The notes: a model not told the origin generated them from the letters alone. DNA of 64,000 nt from Burkholderia arboris (GCF_902499125.1 NZ_CABVPX010000008.1:208624-272623), one strand, 5' to 3'; counted from the first letter of the stretch, positions 17,659 to 26,556 are shown. A program made the numbers and translations.

Positions 17659-19371
17659 ATGCAGACATCACGCAAAGCACTGCCGCTCGCCCTGGGTCTC
17701 GCGCTCGGTTTCGGCATCGTCGGCGGCACCCTGGCCGATACGAAAGTCTCGAATCCGCAGGCAGTGAGCCTGCGCGAAAGCCTGACGCGCGGCGTCGCGC
17801 CGCCGGCCGCGAAATCCGATACGGCCGGCGGGCAGTTCCGCGCGGACGGCGTCGCCGTCACGCTGTACAACCCGGCCTATCGCGTCAAGAAAGCAGCCAC
17901 GACGCCCGCCGCCACCGCACGCGATTTCGTCGCATCGCAGGCGACACAGCTCGGGCTCGACTCGGCCGCACTCGCGAGTCTCGTCGTCACGTCGGAGCGC
18001 AACGACGCGGACTTCACCGTCGTGCGTCTGCAGCAGCAGGCCGCCGGACTGCCCGTGTACGGCAGCGAGATCGCGGTGACGGTCGCGAAGGACGGCCGCA
18101 TCCTGTACGTCGCGAGCAACACGGTCAACGGCGTGGTCGCGACAACGCGCAAGTCTCAGGCCGTCGACCAGCAGCAGGCGCTCGACCGCGCCCGCGCGTA
18201 TCTCGGCGTCAGCGGTTTCACGAATCTCGACGCGCAGCTCGTCGCATTCGTCGACAAGACCGGCACGCATACCGCGTGGAAGGTGCGCGGCCGCCCGCAG
18301 GACGGCCCGAAGGGCGACTGGGAATTGCTGATCGACTCGGGCAGCGGCGAAGTGCTGCGCGCCGAGGACAAGGCGTTCTATGCGACCGACGGCACCGGCT
18401 TCGTGTTCCGGCCCGATCCGCTTTCGCCGACGAAGAGCAGCTACGGCAGCACGGGCTACAAGGACAACAACGACGCCGATTCGACGCAGCTCACGGCCGC
18501 GCGCGTGCGCGTCACGCTCAAGGATCTCGCGCAGTCGGGCTCGCGCTACACGCTGACCGGCCCGTACGCGGCGTGCGTCGATTTCGATGCACCGCTCGAC
18601 AAGGCCTGTCCCACGCAGTCGACGCCTGCGTTCGAGTTCACGCGCGGCAACCTGTATTTCGAGGCCGTGAACGCGTACTACCACATCGACACGTTCCTGC
18701 GTTACGTGAACCAGACGCTCGGCATCAAGGCGCTGCCTTATCAGTACACGGGCGGCGTGCAGTACGACCCGCACGGGGAATCGGGCGACGACAACTCGTC
18801 GTACTCGTCGAGCAGCGGCCGGCTGACCTTCGGCCAGGGCGGCGTCGACGACGCGGAAGATGCGGACGTCGTGATCCACGAGCTTGGCCACGGCATCCAC
18901 GACTGGGTGACGAACGGCGGCCTGTCGCAGCAGGAAGGGCTGTCCGAAGGCACCGGCGACTATCTCGCCGCCGCTTACAGCCGCGACTTCAACCAGTGGA
19001 GCCCGTCGGACGCGCAGTACCACTGGGTCTACAACTGGGACGGCCACAACGAGTTCTGGGGCGGCCGCGTGACCAACTGGAACGTCGGGCGTACCTATGC
19101 GCAGGCACGCGGGGCGGAAATCCACACGGCCGGCCAGTACTGGGCGTCGTGCAACCTCGTCGCGCGCGACGCGATCGGCGCGCAGGCGATGGACAAGGCG
19201 TTCCTGAAGGGGCTGTCGATGACCAACAGCTCGACCAACCAGAAGGCCGCCGCGCAGGCCGTCCTGACGGCCGCATCCGCGCTCGGCTACAGCAGCGCGC
19301 AACTCACCGCGATCGGCAACGCGTACAACAAGAGCTGCACGTACGGCGTGACCGTCCCGCAGAAGTCGTAG
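17659..19371 (+). CDS. secreted zinc metalloprotease with propeptide
   Basis: A 570-residue exported protease. A signal peptide ends about residue 26 (GGTLAD), then an FTP/PepSY-type propeptide (roughly 60-240: FTVVRLQQQAAGLPVYGSEI, then WKVRGRP). The catalytic domain carries HELGH at 407-411 with the third ligand Glu430 in QEGLSEGTGDY. The HExxH-18-E spacing and propeptide point to the thermolysin/fungalysin group (M4/M36); I cannot choose between them with certainty. It is secreted and lies 81 bp before an exported aminopeptidase gene on the same strand. Confidence 0.88.
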   Translation: MQTSRKALPLALGLALGFGIVGGTLADTKVSNPQAVSLRESLTRGVAPPAAKSDTAGGQFRADGVAVTLYNPAYRVKKAATTPAATARDFVASQATQLGLDSAALASLVVTSERNDADFTVVRLQQQAAGLPVYGSEIAVTVAKDGRILYVASNTVNGVVATTRKSQAVDQQQALDRARAYLGVSGFTNLDAQLVAFVDKTGTHTAWKVRGRPQDGPKGDWELLIDSGSGEVLRAEDKAFYATDGTGFVFRPDPLSPTKSSYGSTGYKDNNDADSTQLTAARVRVTLKDLAQSGSRYTLTGPYAACVDFDAPLDKACPTQSTPAFEFTRGNLYFEAVNAYYHIDTFLRYVNQTLGIKALPYQYTGGVQYDPHGESGDDNSSYSSSSGRLTFGQGGVDDAEDADVVIHELGHGIHDWVTNGGLSQQEGLSEGTGDYLAAAYSRDFNQWSPSDAQYHWVYNWDGHNEFWGGRVTNWNVGRTYAQARGAEIHTAGQYWASCNLVARDAIGAQAMDKAFLKGLSMTNSSTNQKAAAQAVLTAASALGYSSAQLTAIGNAYNKSCTYGVTVPQKS

Positions 19372-19452
19372 TTCCCCGCAGCAGGCGGGGGCGCGTCGCA
19401 CGACCTGCGGCGCGCTCCCTTCATCGACATCGCCATCCTCACGAGATCGAAC

Positions 19453-20706
19453 ATGCCTACTCTGACACTGACCCGCCTGAGCGCCGCACTGGGCGGCATG
19501 CTGCTGACCGCCGCCGCGCACGCGACACCTGTCTGGATCACGCTCGGCGACACCGCGTTCCGCCAGCTTCAACGCATCGACGCAAGCGCCACCGCGCAGT
19601 ACAGCACGACCGTCGACGCCGGCAAGACGGCCGACGGCGCCGCGCGCCGCGAAACCGTTCACGTCGTCGAGATCGACGATTCACGGCTGGGCGAGCTGGC
19701 ACACGCCGTCCACCATACGCGCGGCCACGGGCCCGGCTACGTCGTGCACGACTCGTTCGACGAAGCGCGGCAGGCGCTGCAGCCCTTGCCGGCCACGCTG
19801 GCCAAGCAGGCCGCAGCCCCCGCGTACAAGATATCGAACGCGCCGCAGATCGGCACCTGGATCCAGCAGCTGCAGGCCAGCAACATCGTCGGCACGATCA
19901 CGTCGCTGTCCGGCTTCACGAACCGGTACTACACGACGTCACACGGCGTCGCCGCATCGGACTGGCTCGCGCTCCAGTGGAAACAGCTGGCCGGCTCGCG
20001 TGCCGACATCACCGTCGAACAGTTCACGCATACCGGTTTTCCGCAGAAATCCGTGATCCTGACGATCCGCGGCAGCGATCCGGCGGCGGGTACCGTCGTG
20101 CTCGGCGGCCATCTCGATTCGACCGTCGGCCGCACGACGGAGAACACGCGCTCGCCCGGTGCGGACGACGATGCGTCGGGCATCGCCAGCCTCACCGAAG
20201 CGCTGCGCGTGCTGCTCGCGAACAACTACCGGCCGAAGCGGACGATCAAGTTCGTCGGGTATGCGGCCGAGGAAGCCGGCCTGCTCGGCTCGAAGGCGAT
20301 CGCGAAGCAGTTCCGCATGCAGAATGCGAACGTGGTCGGCGTGCTGCAGCTCGACATGACGAACTACAAGGGCGATCCGAAGGATATCTACCTGATCACC
20401 GACTACACGAACGCGGCGCAGAACACCTACGTGACGAACCTGGCGAAGACCTACCTGCCGGAGCTCGCGATCGGCACGTCGCAGTGCGGGTATGCGTGCT
20501 CGGATCACGCGTCGTGGAATGCGCAGGGGTATCCGGCGTCGTTCCCGTTCGAGGCCGACCAGAACGACAGCCCGTACATCCATACGGTGAACGACACGCT
20601 GGAGAATTCGGACCGGCAGGCGAACCACGCGCTGAAATTCGGCAAGCTGGCGCTGGCCTATGCGGTTGATCTCGGCGGCAATGGCGGGACAGCTGCGAAG
20701 CCCTGA
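19453..20706 (+). CDS. secreted M28-family leucyl aminopeptidase
   Basis: A 417-residue exported aminopeptidase. A signal peptide ends near AAAHA (residue 24), and a propeptide-like region runs to about residue 125. The co-catalytic zinc site is visible: H220 in GGHLDST, D238 in SPGADDDASG, the E273-E274 pair in GYAAEEAGLLGS, D301 in LQLDMT and a C-terminal IHTVNDT histidine. This matches Vibrio/Aeromonas-type aminopeptidases. It probably trims peptides made by the upstream metalloprotease; both genes read in the same direction. Confidence 0.92.
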   Translation: MPTLTLTRLSAALGGMLLTAAAHATPVWITLGDTAFRQLQRIDASATAQYSTTVDAGKTADGAARRETVHVVEIDDSRLGELAHAVHHTRGHGPGYVVHDSFDEARQALQPLPATLAKQAAAPAYKISNAPQIGTWIQQLQASNIVGTITSLSGFTNRYYTTSHGVAASDWLALQWKQLAGSRADITVEQFTHTGFPQKSVILTIRGSDPAAGTVVLGGHLDSTVGRTTENTRSPGADDDASGIASLTEALRVLLANNYRPKRTIKFVGYAAEEAGLLGSKAIAKQFRMQNANVVGVLQLDMTNYKGDPKDIYLITDYTNAAQNTYVTNLAKTYLPELAIGTSQCGYACSDHASWNAQGYPASFPFEADQNDSPYIHTVNDTLENSDRQANHALKFGKLALAYAVDLGGNGGTAAKP

Positions 20707-20717
20707 CGCCCGAGAAT

Positions 20718-20756
20718 GAAGGAAGCGTGTACGCGAGGCCCGCGCACGCTTCCTTC
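20718..20756. terminator. stem-loop between convergent genes
   Basis: A perfect 12-bp inverted repeat (arms 20718-20729 and 20745-20756, GAAGGAAGCGTG and its complement) lies between the aminopeptidase stop and the end of the acetyltransferase gene read from the other strand. It lacks a long T run but is well placed as a bidirectional terminator. Confidence 0.6.
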
Positions 20757-20773
20757 CCGACGCCTTCCTGCGC

Positions 20774-21478
20774 TCAGACGAGCTCGTCCAGCGTCCCGTA
20801 CAGACACATGCCCAATGCGAGCGCGACCGCTGCGGAAGCCGGATTGTCCAGCTGGCACCGGTACTGCGGTTCGAGCCTGTCACCCAGGGCTGCCATGCTC
20901 ATTGCGTGAACGACCCCGCGCGCGTGGCCGCGCCCCCGGAATTCGGGTAGCGTCAGTACGCCCATGTCGGCCAGACAGGATTCCCACCACGCGTACACGC
21001 TGCCCGCGCAGACCAGCCGATCCTGCTCGAACGCGCCGAAGACGCGCCAATGGCCGAGTTCGACGCTCGCCGTATCGAAATCGTCCTCCGGCATCGCGGC
21101 GCGGAATGCCTCGAACGCCGCGCGATCCGTTGCCGTCAGCAACCGGACCCGCTCGGGCAACACGTGCGCCGACAGGTCGGCCAACACCGACGCCGGATAG
21201 TAGAAGAGATGGTCCGCACCGCACAGTTCGCCGCCGGATGCCGACAGCCGGTCGAGGAACGCGGTCATCGACCATGCGTTCGTTTCGTTCAGGCGCAGCC
21301 TCCGCGCAACCTCGCCCTGCACGACGATCCGGCTTCTCCCGTCGGTCGGTACGAGAATCATGCCCTGCTCGTCGTCCAGTTCGGCGCTGACGGCAATCTG
21401 CAGATCGTCACCCTCGTAAATGCGCCGGTTTCCTGAAAATTTCTGCTGCCAGAACGCATCGATACATTCGTTAAACAC
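20774..21478 (-). CDS. GNAT-family N-acetyltransferase
   Basis: A 234-residue protein whose C-terminal half is a GNAT domain: GVLTLPEFRGRGHARGVVHAMS is the acetyl-CoA binding loop, followed by a CQLDNPASAAVALALGM segment typical of the family. The N-terminal half is a separate substrate-side domain. I chose GTG 21478 (VFNECIDAFW), because GGGAGGTGG lies 5 bases upstream; ATGs at 21508 and 21535 are in frame but lack such a site. The substrate is unknown. Confidence 0.85.
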   Translation of the reverse strand: MFNECIDAFWQQKFSGNRRIYEGDDLQIAVSAELDDEQGMILVPTDGRSRIVVQGEVARRLRLNETNAWSMTAFLDRLSASGGELCGADHLFYYPASVLADLSAHVLPERVRLLTATDRAAFEAFRAAMPEDDFDTASVELGHWRVFGAFEQDRLVCAGSVYAWWESCLADMGVLTLPEFRGRGHARGVVHAMSMAALGDRLEPQYRCQLDNPASAAVALALGMCLYGTLDELV

Positions 21479-21562
21479 TGTCCACCTCCCGTTCGGGTTG
21501 CCGTTCATGCCCGCGCGTGCGGCTAGAATCGTCATTCGTCCACTCCGCGACACACTTCCGCC

Positions 21563-21922
21563 ATGACCGAATCCACCCGCTCCTACGACGACCTGCCGCC
21601 CGCCCGCGTCACGACTGCATTCGACCTGCCCGGCCATACGACGGTTCGCTCGCTCGGTGTCGCACAAGGCATCATCGTGCGCTCGCGCTCGATCGTCGGC
21701 TCGTTCGGCGCCTCGCTGCAAACGATCTTCGGCGGCAACATCACGCTTTATACGTCGCTGTGCGAGAAGGCGCGCCAGCAGGCCTTCGACAAGATGCTCG
21801 CCGATGCGCGCAAGCTCGGCGCGAATGCGATCGTCGCAATGCGCTACGACTCGACCGAAATCGGTTCGGGCGTGACCGAAGTGATCTGCTACGGCACGGC
21901 CGTCATTGTCGCACCGGCTTGA
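21563..21922 (+). CDS. YbjQ family (UPF0145) protein
   Basis: A 119-residue cytoplasmic protein with the family features [20 protein letters not shown], a [20 protein letters not shown] helix-strand, and a [13 protein letters not shown] end. The family has no settled function and is thought to form pentamers. It is divergent from the acetyltransferase gene. The ATG at 21563 is the only sensible start. Confidence 0.88.
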   Translation: MTESTRSYDDLPPARVTTAFDLPGHTTVRSLGVAQGIIVRSRSIVGSFGASLQTIFGGNITLYTSLCEKARQQAFDKMLADARKLGANAIVAMRYDSTEIGSGVTEVICYGTAVIVAPA

Positions 21923-21978
21923 TGCCCGAAGCCGGCCCGGGCGGTGGAAACCGCGCGAAACGCGTGCGAAGTTTTCGA

Positions 21979-22008
21979 TTGACGCGCCGCGCGGTTCCCT
22001 CTTACCAT
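21979..22008 (+). promoter_or_regulatory. sigma-70-like promoter before the small-ORF leader
   Basis: TTGACG (21979-21984) and TACCAT (22003-22008) are separated by 18 bp. Transcription would start near 22015, just before the ribosome site of the 17-codon ORF at 22038. This is a pattern match only. Confidence 0.5.
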
Positions 22009-22037
22009 CGCACTCGTTTCAATTCATGGAGGCGTCT

Positions 22038-22091
22038 GTGCCTACCGATGCGAGTTGTAGTTGGTCCTGGACCAACCTGACTGCCGCCTGA
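22038..22091 (+). CDS. 17-residue putative leader peptide with Trp-Ser-Trp
   Basis: A GTG at 22038 lies 5 bases after GGAGG and opens a 17-codon ORF reading MPTDASCSWSWTNLTAA (GTG counted as Met). An in-frame ATG at 22026 is also possible. A promoter-like sequence lies just upstream and stem-loops follow at 22101-22144. Promoter, very short ORF with repeated Trp codons, then hairpins is the layout of an attenuator leader. Whether it senses tryptophan charging or acts as an arrest peptide is unknown; no known leader is recognised. Confidence 0.5.
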   Translation: MPTDASCSWSWTNLTAA

Positions 22092-22100
22092 GGAAGCTTC

Positions 22101-22152
22101 GCAGAGCCTTGTCTTCTGCCGCATCCCGGGATAGCAGGATGCGGTGTCTTTC
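22101..22152 (+). promoter_or_regulatory. tandem stem-loops after the leader peptide
   Basis: Two stems follow the short ORF: GCAGA/TCTGC (22101-22105 with 22115-22119) and the stronger CCGCATCC/GGATGCGG (22119-22126 with 22137-22144). The second is followed by TGTCTTTC, which could work as a weak intrinsic terminator. The arms share one base, so the two stems may compete. Confidence 0.45.
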
Positions 22153-22201
22153 AGGATCGGCGTACCGTCGATCCGAAAATCCCGTACTCGACAATTCAGT
22201 T

Positions 22202-22284
22202 GCCGCTCGACGCTCGAGCGGCGTCCGTGCGTGACCCGCGTCGCGCGCGTGTGTCCGGCCGCATGCTCGTGCATGCGCGGCCGG
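22202..22284 (+). repeat. two further strong hairpins in the leader
   Basis: GCCGCTCGA-CGC-TCGAGCGGC (22202-22222) is a perfect 9-bp stem. CCGGCCGCATGC-TCGT-GCATGC-GCGGCCGG (22255-22284) is a long stem with one bulged base. Together with the stems at 22101-22144 they make the RNA from 22090 to 22290 highly structured, upstream of the ribosome site at 22311. Confidence 0.5.
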
Positions 22285-22321
22285 TGCACGCGTGCGTCGC
22301 CTCGATAGACAGGAGTTCGAA

Positions 22322-22456
22322 ATGGACGACGACAGTAGCCGATTAAGCTGCGCCGGCGCGCGTTCGCACGCCATGCCGGCACGCACCCGACTCCCAGCCC
22401 TTCATCAGCCGATCGCGCCCGACGCGGCGCGGCGGGAAGCGTTCGTCCGTCGCTGA
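22322..22456 (+). CDS. 44-residue hypothetical peptide
   Basis: The ATG at 22322 follows AGGAG by 6 bases, an ideal ribosome site. The peptide starts MDDDSSRLSCAGARSH and ends RREAFVRR; it is acidic at the front and basic behind, with one Cys. It is too short to assign. In GC-rich DNA open frames of this size arise by chance, so the ribosome site and its position in a run of small ORFs are the only support. Confidence 0.35.
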   Translation: MDDDSSRLSCAGARSHAMPARTRLPALHQPIAPDAARREAFVRR

Positions 22457-22501
22457 CGTCATGACGCTCCCGCCGTGTGCAGTCCGGCGCCAGGAGCACG
22501 C

Positions 22502-22642
22502 ATGACACGACTCGCCTTTCTCGCCCATCCGGCCGCGCAACCGCGGCCCGTTCACCACAACCGGTACGACGCCTTCCCGCGTCGCGGCCCTCCCTGGCCT
22601 CTGCGGCAATCCGCCTCGCTGCCGTCACGCACTTCGCGATGA
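22502..22642 (+). CDS. 46-residue hypothetical peptide
   Basis: The ATG at 22502 follows CAGGAG by 5 bases. The product is basic and rich in Pro, His and Arg (MTRLAFLAHPAAQPRPVHH at the start). Its stop overlaps an ATG (22639) that is in frame with the oxygenase gene, so reading could pass to that frame. No family is recognised. It may be a regulatory ORF, a peptide substrate or chance. Confidence 0.35.
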   Translation: MTRLAFLAHPAAQPRPVHHNRYDAFPRRGPPWPLRQSASLPSRTSR

Positions 22643-22770
22643 CACGGTCCGGCTCGCCCGCGCCGCGCGTCATCTCCATGTTCCGGCAAGGCCGCGAAGC
22701 CCGTCTTTCGCAATCGCCGCCGGCCGGACCCGCACGACTCACTCCATGTCCGATGTACCGGGAGAACACC

Positions 22771-23592
22771 ATGCAACCCACGATGAAACTCCATGCCAGC
22801 CGCTTGATCCGTGACAGCTACGTCTACTTCAGGATGCCGTACGCGCTGCATCTGCATTCCGACCGGATCGCGGCCGCCTACGACCAACTGGATCGGCGGC
22901 AAAAACATGCATTCTCGTTTCCTGAACATACCGACGGATTCCTGCCGTTCGGCCTCGAATACTCGCGTACGCCCGAGCGGCCCGATCTGTGCGACCGGTT
23001 CTGCTACTGGGTTGCGCGCCGCGATGCGCATCACGGCTATGCGCTGACCAAGTCCGCGTTCTATCGCGAGCTGGCCGCATACGAAGCCTGCATCAACGCG
23101 ATCGCGCAGGACCTGCTCGATGCGGTATGCGAAAACCTCGGCGGCACCGCGCAGCCGCCGGTCCGGCACAGCTCCTACCTGCAGTTCTGCGCATACGAGC
23201 CACACCATTGCAGCCAGGACCGTGCGTACCTGCAGGATCCGCACGAGGACGGCCACTTGCTGTCGTTCATCCGGCCGGCCGCCCCCGGCCTGGTGCTGCT
23301 GCCCGATTCATCGCCGGTTTCCGCGCTGCCGCGGCCGGACGAAATGATCGTGCTGGCCGGCTCGCTCCTCGAGGCGCTGACCGACGGCGAAGTGCCGGCA
23401 ATGCAGCACGCCGTCGAGCGGCCGCGCGCGCGCGTGCGGCGCACGTCGCTGATGTATTTCGTCAATCCCGACCTGTCGGCGGGATACGCCAGCACGATCG
23501 TCCACCGGCGGCCGCTGGACCTGCGGGCCCTTGCCGAGCAAAGACACGTCGCGTTCGGCAACAGCACGCTGGGCCGCCCTTGCGCGGCCTGA
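22771..23592 (+). CDS. 2-oxoglutarate/Fe(II)-dependent oxygenase, isopenicillin N synthase-like
   Basis: A 273-residue oxygenase with a recognisable metal site: H158 and D160 in QDPHEDGHLLSFI, and distal H213 in AMQHAVERP. R224 in RRTSLMYFVNP would bind the co-substrate carboxylate. These are the features of the isopenicillin-N-synthase-like branch. The start at 22771 lies 5 bases after GGGAGA; an in-frame ATG at 22639 would add an unlikely Pro/Arg-rich leader. It is followed after 37 bp by the DUF47 and PiT genes on the same strand. The substrate is unknown. Confidence 0.8.
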   Translation: MQPTMKLHASRLIRDSYVYFRMPYALHLHSDRIAAAYDQLDRRQKHAFSFPEHTDGFLPFGLEYSRTPERPDLCDRFCYWVARRDAHHGYALTKSAFYRELAAYEACINAIAQDLLDAVCENLGGTAQPPVRHSSYLQFCAYEPHHCSQDRAYLQDPHEDGHLLSFIRPAAPGLVLLPDSSPVSALPRPDEMIVLAGSLLEALTDGEVPAMQHAVERPRARVRRTSLMYFVNPDLSAGYASTIVHRRPLDLRALAEQRHVAFGNSTLGRPCAA

Positions 23593-23629
23593 CCCGACTC
23601 CTCCCGCCCGACTTTCCCCCGGAGACACC

Positions 23630-24256
23630 ATGCTTGGACGCTTCCTCCCGGTCGAGAACCGGTTTTTCGATCTCTTCGATACGCATGCGCAGCACATCGT
23701 GTCAGCCGCCTGCGAGCTTCAGATGCTGCTCGACAATCTCGACGACGCCGAATCGGGCATGGCCAACGTGCAGACCGCCGAACGCACCGGCGACACGCTC
23801 GCACACGAGGCGATCGACCTGCTGCACAAGACGTTCATCACGCCGCTCGATCGCGACGAGATCCACAAGCTGATCACGACGATGGACGACATCCTCGACC
23901 TGATGGAGGACGTCGCGACCACCGTCGTGGTCTACGACCTGAAGTCCGTCACCGCGGAAGCGAGTGAACTCGCGGACATCGTCGTGCAGTCGGCAATGCA
24001 GGCGCAACTGGCGATCAACCACCTGTACGACCTGAAGCAATCGCCGCGGATCCTCAAGGCATGCGAAGAAATCGATGCGCTCGAAACCCGCGCCGACCGC
24101 GTGCTGCGCGCGGCGATATCGAAACTCTTTCGCGACGATATCGACGTGAAGACACTGATCAAGCTGAAGGGCGTGTACGACCTGCTCGAACGCATCACCG
24201 ACAAATTCGAGGATGTCGCGAACATCGTCGAAGGCATCGTGCTGGAAAACGCGTGA
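23630..24256 (+). CDS. PhoU-like DUF47 protein, partner of a PiT transporter
   Basis: A 208-residue all-alpha protein of the DUF47/PhoU-like family, shown by ETADTLAHEAIDLLHKTF-like helices, DREEIHKL-like text and TTMDDILDLMEDVATTVV. These proteins usually precede PiT phosphate transporter genes and modulate them. The ATG at 23630 follows GGAGAC closely. The transporter starts 13 bp after its stop, so the two are an operon. Confidence 0.92.
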   Translation: MLGRFLPVENRFFDLFDTHAQHIVSAACELQMLLDNLDDAESGMANVQTAERTGDTLAHEAIDLLHKTFITPLDRDEIHKLITTMDDILDLMEDVATTVVVYDLKSVTAEASELADIVVQSAMQAQLAINHLYDLKQSPRILKACEEIDALETRADRVLRAAISKLFRDDIDVKTLIKLKGVYDLLERITDKFEDVANIVEGIVLENA

Positions 24257-24269
24257 GTGACTGAAGAAG

Positions 24270-25280
24270 ATGCATTCGATCCAACTCGCCCTGTGGATGG
24301 TCGCGACGCTGGTGCTCGTCGCGCTCGTATTCGACTTCATGAACGGCTTTCACGACGCGGCGAACTCGATCGCCACCGTCGTGTCGACCGGGGTGCTGAA
24401 ACCCCGGCAGGCCGTCGTGTTCGCGGCCGCGTTCAACGTGATCGCGTATTTCATCTTCCACCTGAAAGTCGCGCAGACCGTCGGTAAAGGCACGATCGAT
24501 CCCGAGATCGTCGACCACTACGTCATCTTCGGCGCGCTGGTCGGTGCGATCGGCTGGAACGTGATCACCTGGTACTACGGGATTCCGTCGAGCTCGTCGC
24601 ACGCGCTGATCGGCGGCCTCGTCGGCGCGGCGCTCGCGAAGTCGGGCTGGAGCTCGCTGAACATCGACGGGCTGTTGAAGACCGTCGCGTTCATCTTCAT
24701 CTCGCCGCTGCTCGGTTTCATCCTCGGTTCGCTGTTCATGCTCGGGGTGTCGTGGCTGTACTTCCGTACCGCGCCCAGCAAGGTCGACCGGCGTTTCCGC
24801 CGGCTGCAGCTGCTGTCGGCCGGCCTGTACAGTCTCGGCCACGGCGGCAACGACGCGCAGAAGACGATCGGCATCATCTGGATGCTGCTGATCGCGAGCG
24901 GCTACGCATCGGCCACCGCCGATGCGCCGCCTGCGTGGGCGATCGGCGCGTGCTACCTGTCGATGGGCCTTGGCACGCTGTTCGGCGGCTGGCGCATCGT
25001 GCGCACGATGGGCCAGAAGATCACGAAGCTCAAGCCGGTCGGCGGATTCTGTGCGGAAACCGGTGGCGCAATGACGCTGTTCATCGCGTCGTTCCTCGGC
25101 ATTCCGGTGTCGACCACGCATACGATCACCGGCGCGATCGTCGGTGTCGGCGCGACGCAGAAGCTGTCGGCCGTGCGCTGGGGCGTGGCCGGCAACATCG
25201 TGTGGGCGTGGGTGCTGACGCTACCGGCAGCCGCGCTGTTCGCAGCCGGCGGATGGTGGCTCGGCCACCGGCTCTTCTGA
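24270..25280 (+). CDS. pit: PiT-family low-affinity inorganic phosphate transporter
   Basis: A 336-residue inner-membrane carrier with the two PiT signatures: FDFMNGFHDAANSIATVVSTG near the start and GNDAQKTIGIIWMLL in the middle. VSTTHTITGAIVGVGATQKLSAVRWG near the end is also typical. It moves metal-phosphate driven by the proton gradient. It is the last gene of the run that starts at the oxygenase. Confidence 0.94.
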   Translation: MHSIQLALWMVATLVLVALVFDFMNGFHDAANSIATVVSTGVLKPRQAVVFAAAFNVIAYFIFHLKVAQTVGKGTIDPEIVDHYVIFGALVGAIGWNVITWYYGIPSSSSHALIGGLVGAALAKSGWSSLNIDGLLKTVAFIFISPLLGFILGSLFMLGVSWLYFRTAPSKVDRRFRRLQLLSAGLYSLGHGGNDAQKTIGIIWMLLIASGYASATADAPPAWAIGACYLSMGLGTLFGGWRIVRTMGQKITKLKPVGGFCAETGGAMTLFIASFLGIPVSTTHTITGAIVGVGATQKLSAVRWGVAGNIVWAWVLTLPAAALFAAGGWWLGHRLF

Positions 25281-25284
25281 CGGG

Positions 25285-25302
25285 GCCGGGCCGCGGCCCG
25301 GC
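25285..25302. terminator. GC-rich stem between convergent genes
   Basis: GCCGGGCC-GC-GGCCCGGC is a perfect 8-bp inverted repeat in the 25-bp gap between the phosphate transporter and the MFS gene, which face each other. A bidirectional terminator is the natural reading, though no T tract follows. Confidence 0.5.
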
Positions 25303-25305
25303 GCG

Positions 25306-26556
25306 TCACGCGTCGCGCTCGAGCGACTTCATGTTCGTGAGCTGCGGAAACAGCCGCATCCATGCGAGCGCCACCGCGATCGTCGCCGCGCCGCCGACGA
25401 CGATCGCCGTCGGGGCGCCCCACCAGGCGGCCGTTACGCCCGATTCGAATTCGCCGAGCTGGTTCGACGTGCCGATGAACAGCGCATTGACTGCGCTCAC
25501 GCGCCCGAGCATGTCGTCGGGCGTGCGCAACTGCACGAGCGACAGGCGCACGACGACGCTGATCACGTCCGACGCGCCGAGCGCCGCCAACGCGACGAGC
25601 GACAGCGCGACGTGCCGCGACAACCCGAACACGATCGTCGCGATGCCGAACGCGATCACGCCGCCGAACATCGCGCGGCCCGGCCGCCCCTTCAACGGGA
25701 AACGCGTGAGCCACAGCGTGCCCGCGAGCGCACCGACCGCGGGCGCCGCGCGCAGCGCCCCGAGGCCCCACGGCCCGACCTGCAGGATGTCGCGCGCGTA
25801 GATCGGCAGCAGCGCGGTCGCGCCGCCGAACAGCACCGCGAACAGGTCGAGCGACAGCGCGCCGAGAATCGCCGGCTCGCGCCGGATGAACGCGATTCCC
25901 GAGAACACCGAGCGCAGCGTGACCGGCTCGCGAGCCGGCAGCGCGCTGCGCAGCGGAATCGTGCCGCTGAGCACGGCCGCGATCGCGAATGCGACGACGC
26001 TCGTGCCGAACGCGGCCGGCGCACCGACACCATAGAGCAACCCGCCGAACGCAGGCCCGAGGATCTGCGCGGCCTGGTTCGCGGACGTCGACAGCGCGGT
26101 CGCGCGCGGCAGGTCGGTGCGCGGCACGACGGCCGGCAGCAGCGACGACACCGACGGCGACTCGAACGCGCGGGCCGTGCCGACGATCGCCGCGAGCGCA
26201 TACACGGCCGGCGCGGCCAGCCATCCTTGCACGGCGCCGAGCAGGAACACGCCGGCAGCCAGCGCCTCGACGCCCTGGCAGATCGTCGCGATGCGCCGGC
26301 GGTCGTAGCGGTCGGCCACCTGCCCGACAACGAGCGTCAGCGCGAACATCGGCACGAACTGCGCGAGCCCGACGAGGCCGAGCGCGAATGCGCTGTGCGT
26401 GAGCGCGTAGACATACCAGCCGATTGCGACCGACAGGATCTGGAAAGCCAGGGAGGACATCACGCGCGTGCCCCAGAAACGCTGGAACGGCGCGTGGCGG
26501 AACAGATTGACGGGTAACGGGGATAAAGGACTGGAGTCGGGCACGGGGTCGGTCAT
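25306..26556 (-). CDS. MFS exporter, EntS-like (DHA3)
   Basis: A 416-residue major facilitator with about 12 helices. The loop motif GQVADRYDRRRIATICQ between helices 2 and 3 and AVSSLLPAVVPR-like text (SVSSLLPAVVPRTDLPRATAL) are characteristic of the EntS/enterobactin exporter-like DHA3 family. The start at 26556 (MTDPVPDSSP) precedes the first helix sensibly; upstream in-frame codons add only non-membrane sequence. The substrate is unknown. It faces the PiT gene. Confidence 0.88.
   Translation of the reverse strand: MTDPVPDSSPLSPLPVNLFRHAPFQRFWGTRVMSSLAFQILSVAIGWYVYALTHSAFALGLVGLAQFVPMFALTLVVGQVADRYDRRRIATICQGVEALAAGVFLLGAVQGWLAAPAVYALAAIVGTARAFESPSVSSLLPAVVPRTDLPRATALSTSANQAAQILGPAFGGLLYGVGAPAAFGTSVVAFAIAAVLSGTIPLRSALPAREPVTLRSVFSGIAFIRREPAILGALSLDLFAVLFGGATALLPIYARDILQVGPWGLGALRAAPAVGALAGTLWLTRFPLKGRPGRAMFGGVIAFGIATIVFGLSRHVALSLVALAALGASDVISVVVRLSLVQLRTPDDMLGRVSAVNALFIGTSNQLGEFESGVTAAWWGAPTAIVVGGAATIAVALAWMRLFPQLTNMKSLERDA

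Noticed and set aside
17598..20669. A 1023-codon plus-strand frame spanning the two protease genes
   Set aside because: It is an Arg/Ala-rich out-of-frame shadow; both overlapped genes have signal peptides and intact active-site motifs.
21479..21721. Longer start for the acetyltransferase gene
   Set aside because: Upstream codons would overlap the YbjQ promoter and coding region, while GTG 21478 has a near-perfect ribosome site.
22639..22770. Extended N-terminus of the oxygenase from an ATG at 22639
   Set aside because: The added 44 residues are Pro/Arg/Ser-rich and unlike the family, and a proper ribosome site precedes the ATG at 22771.
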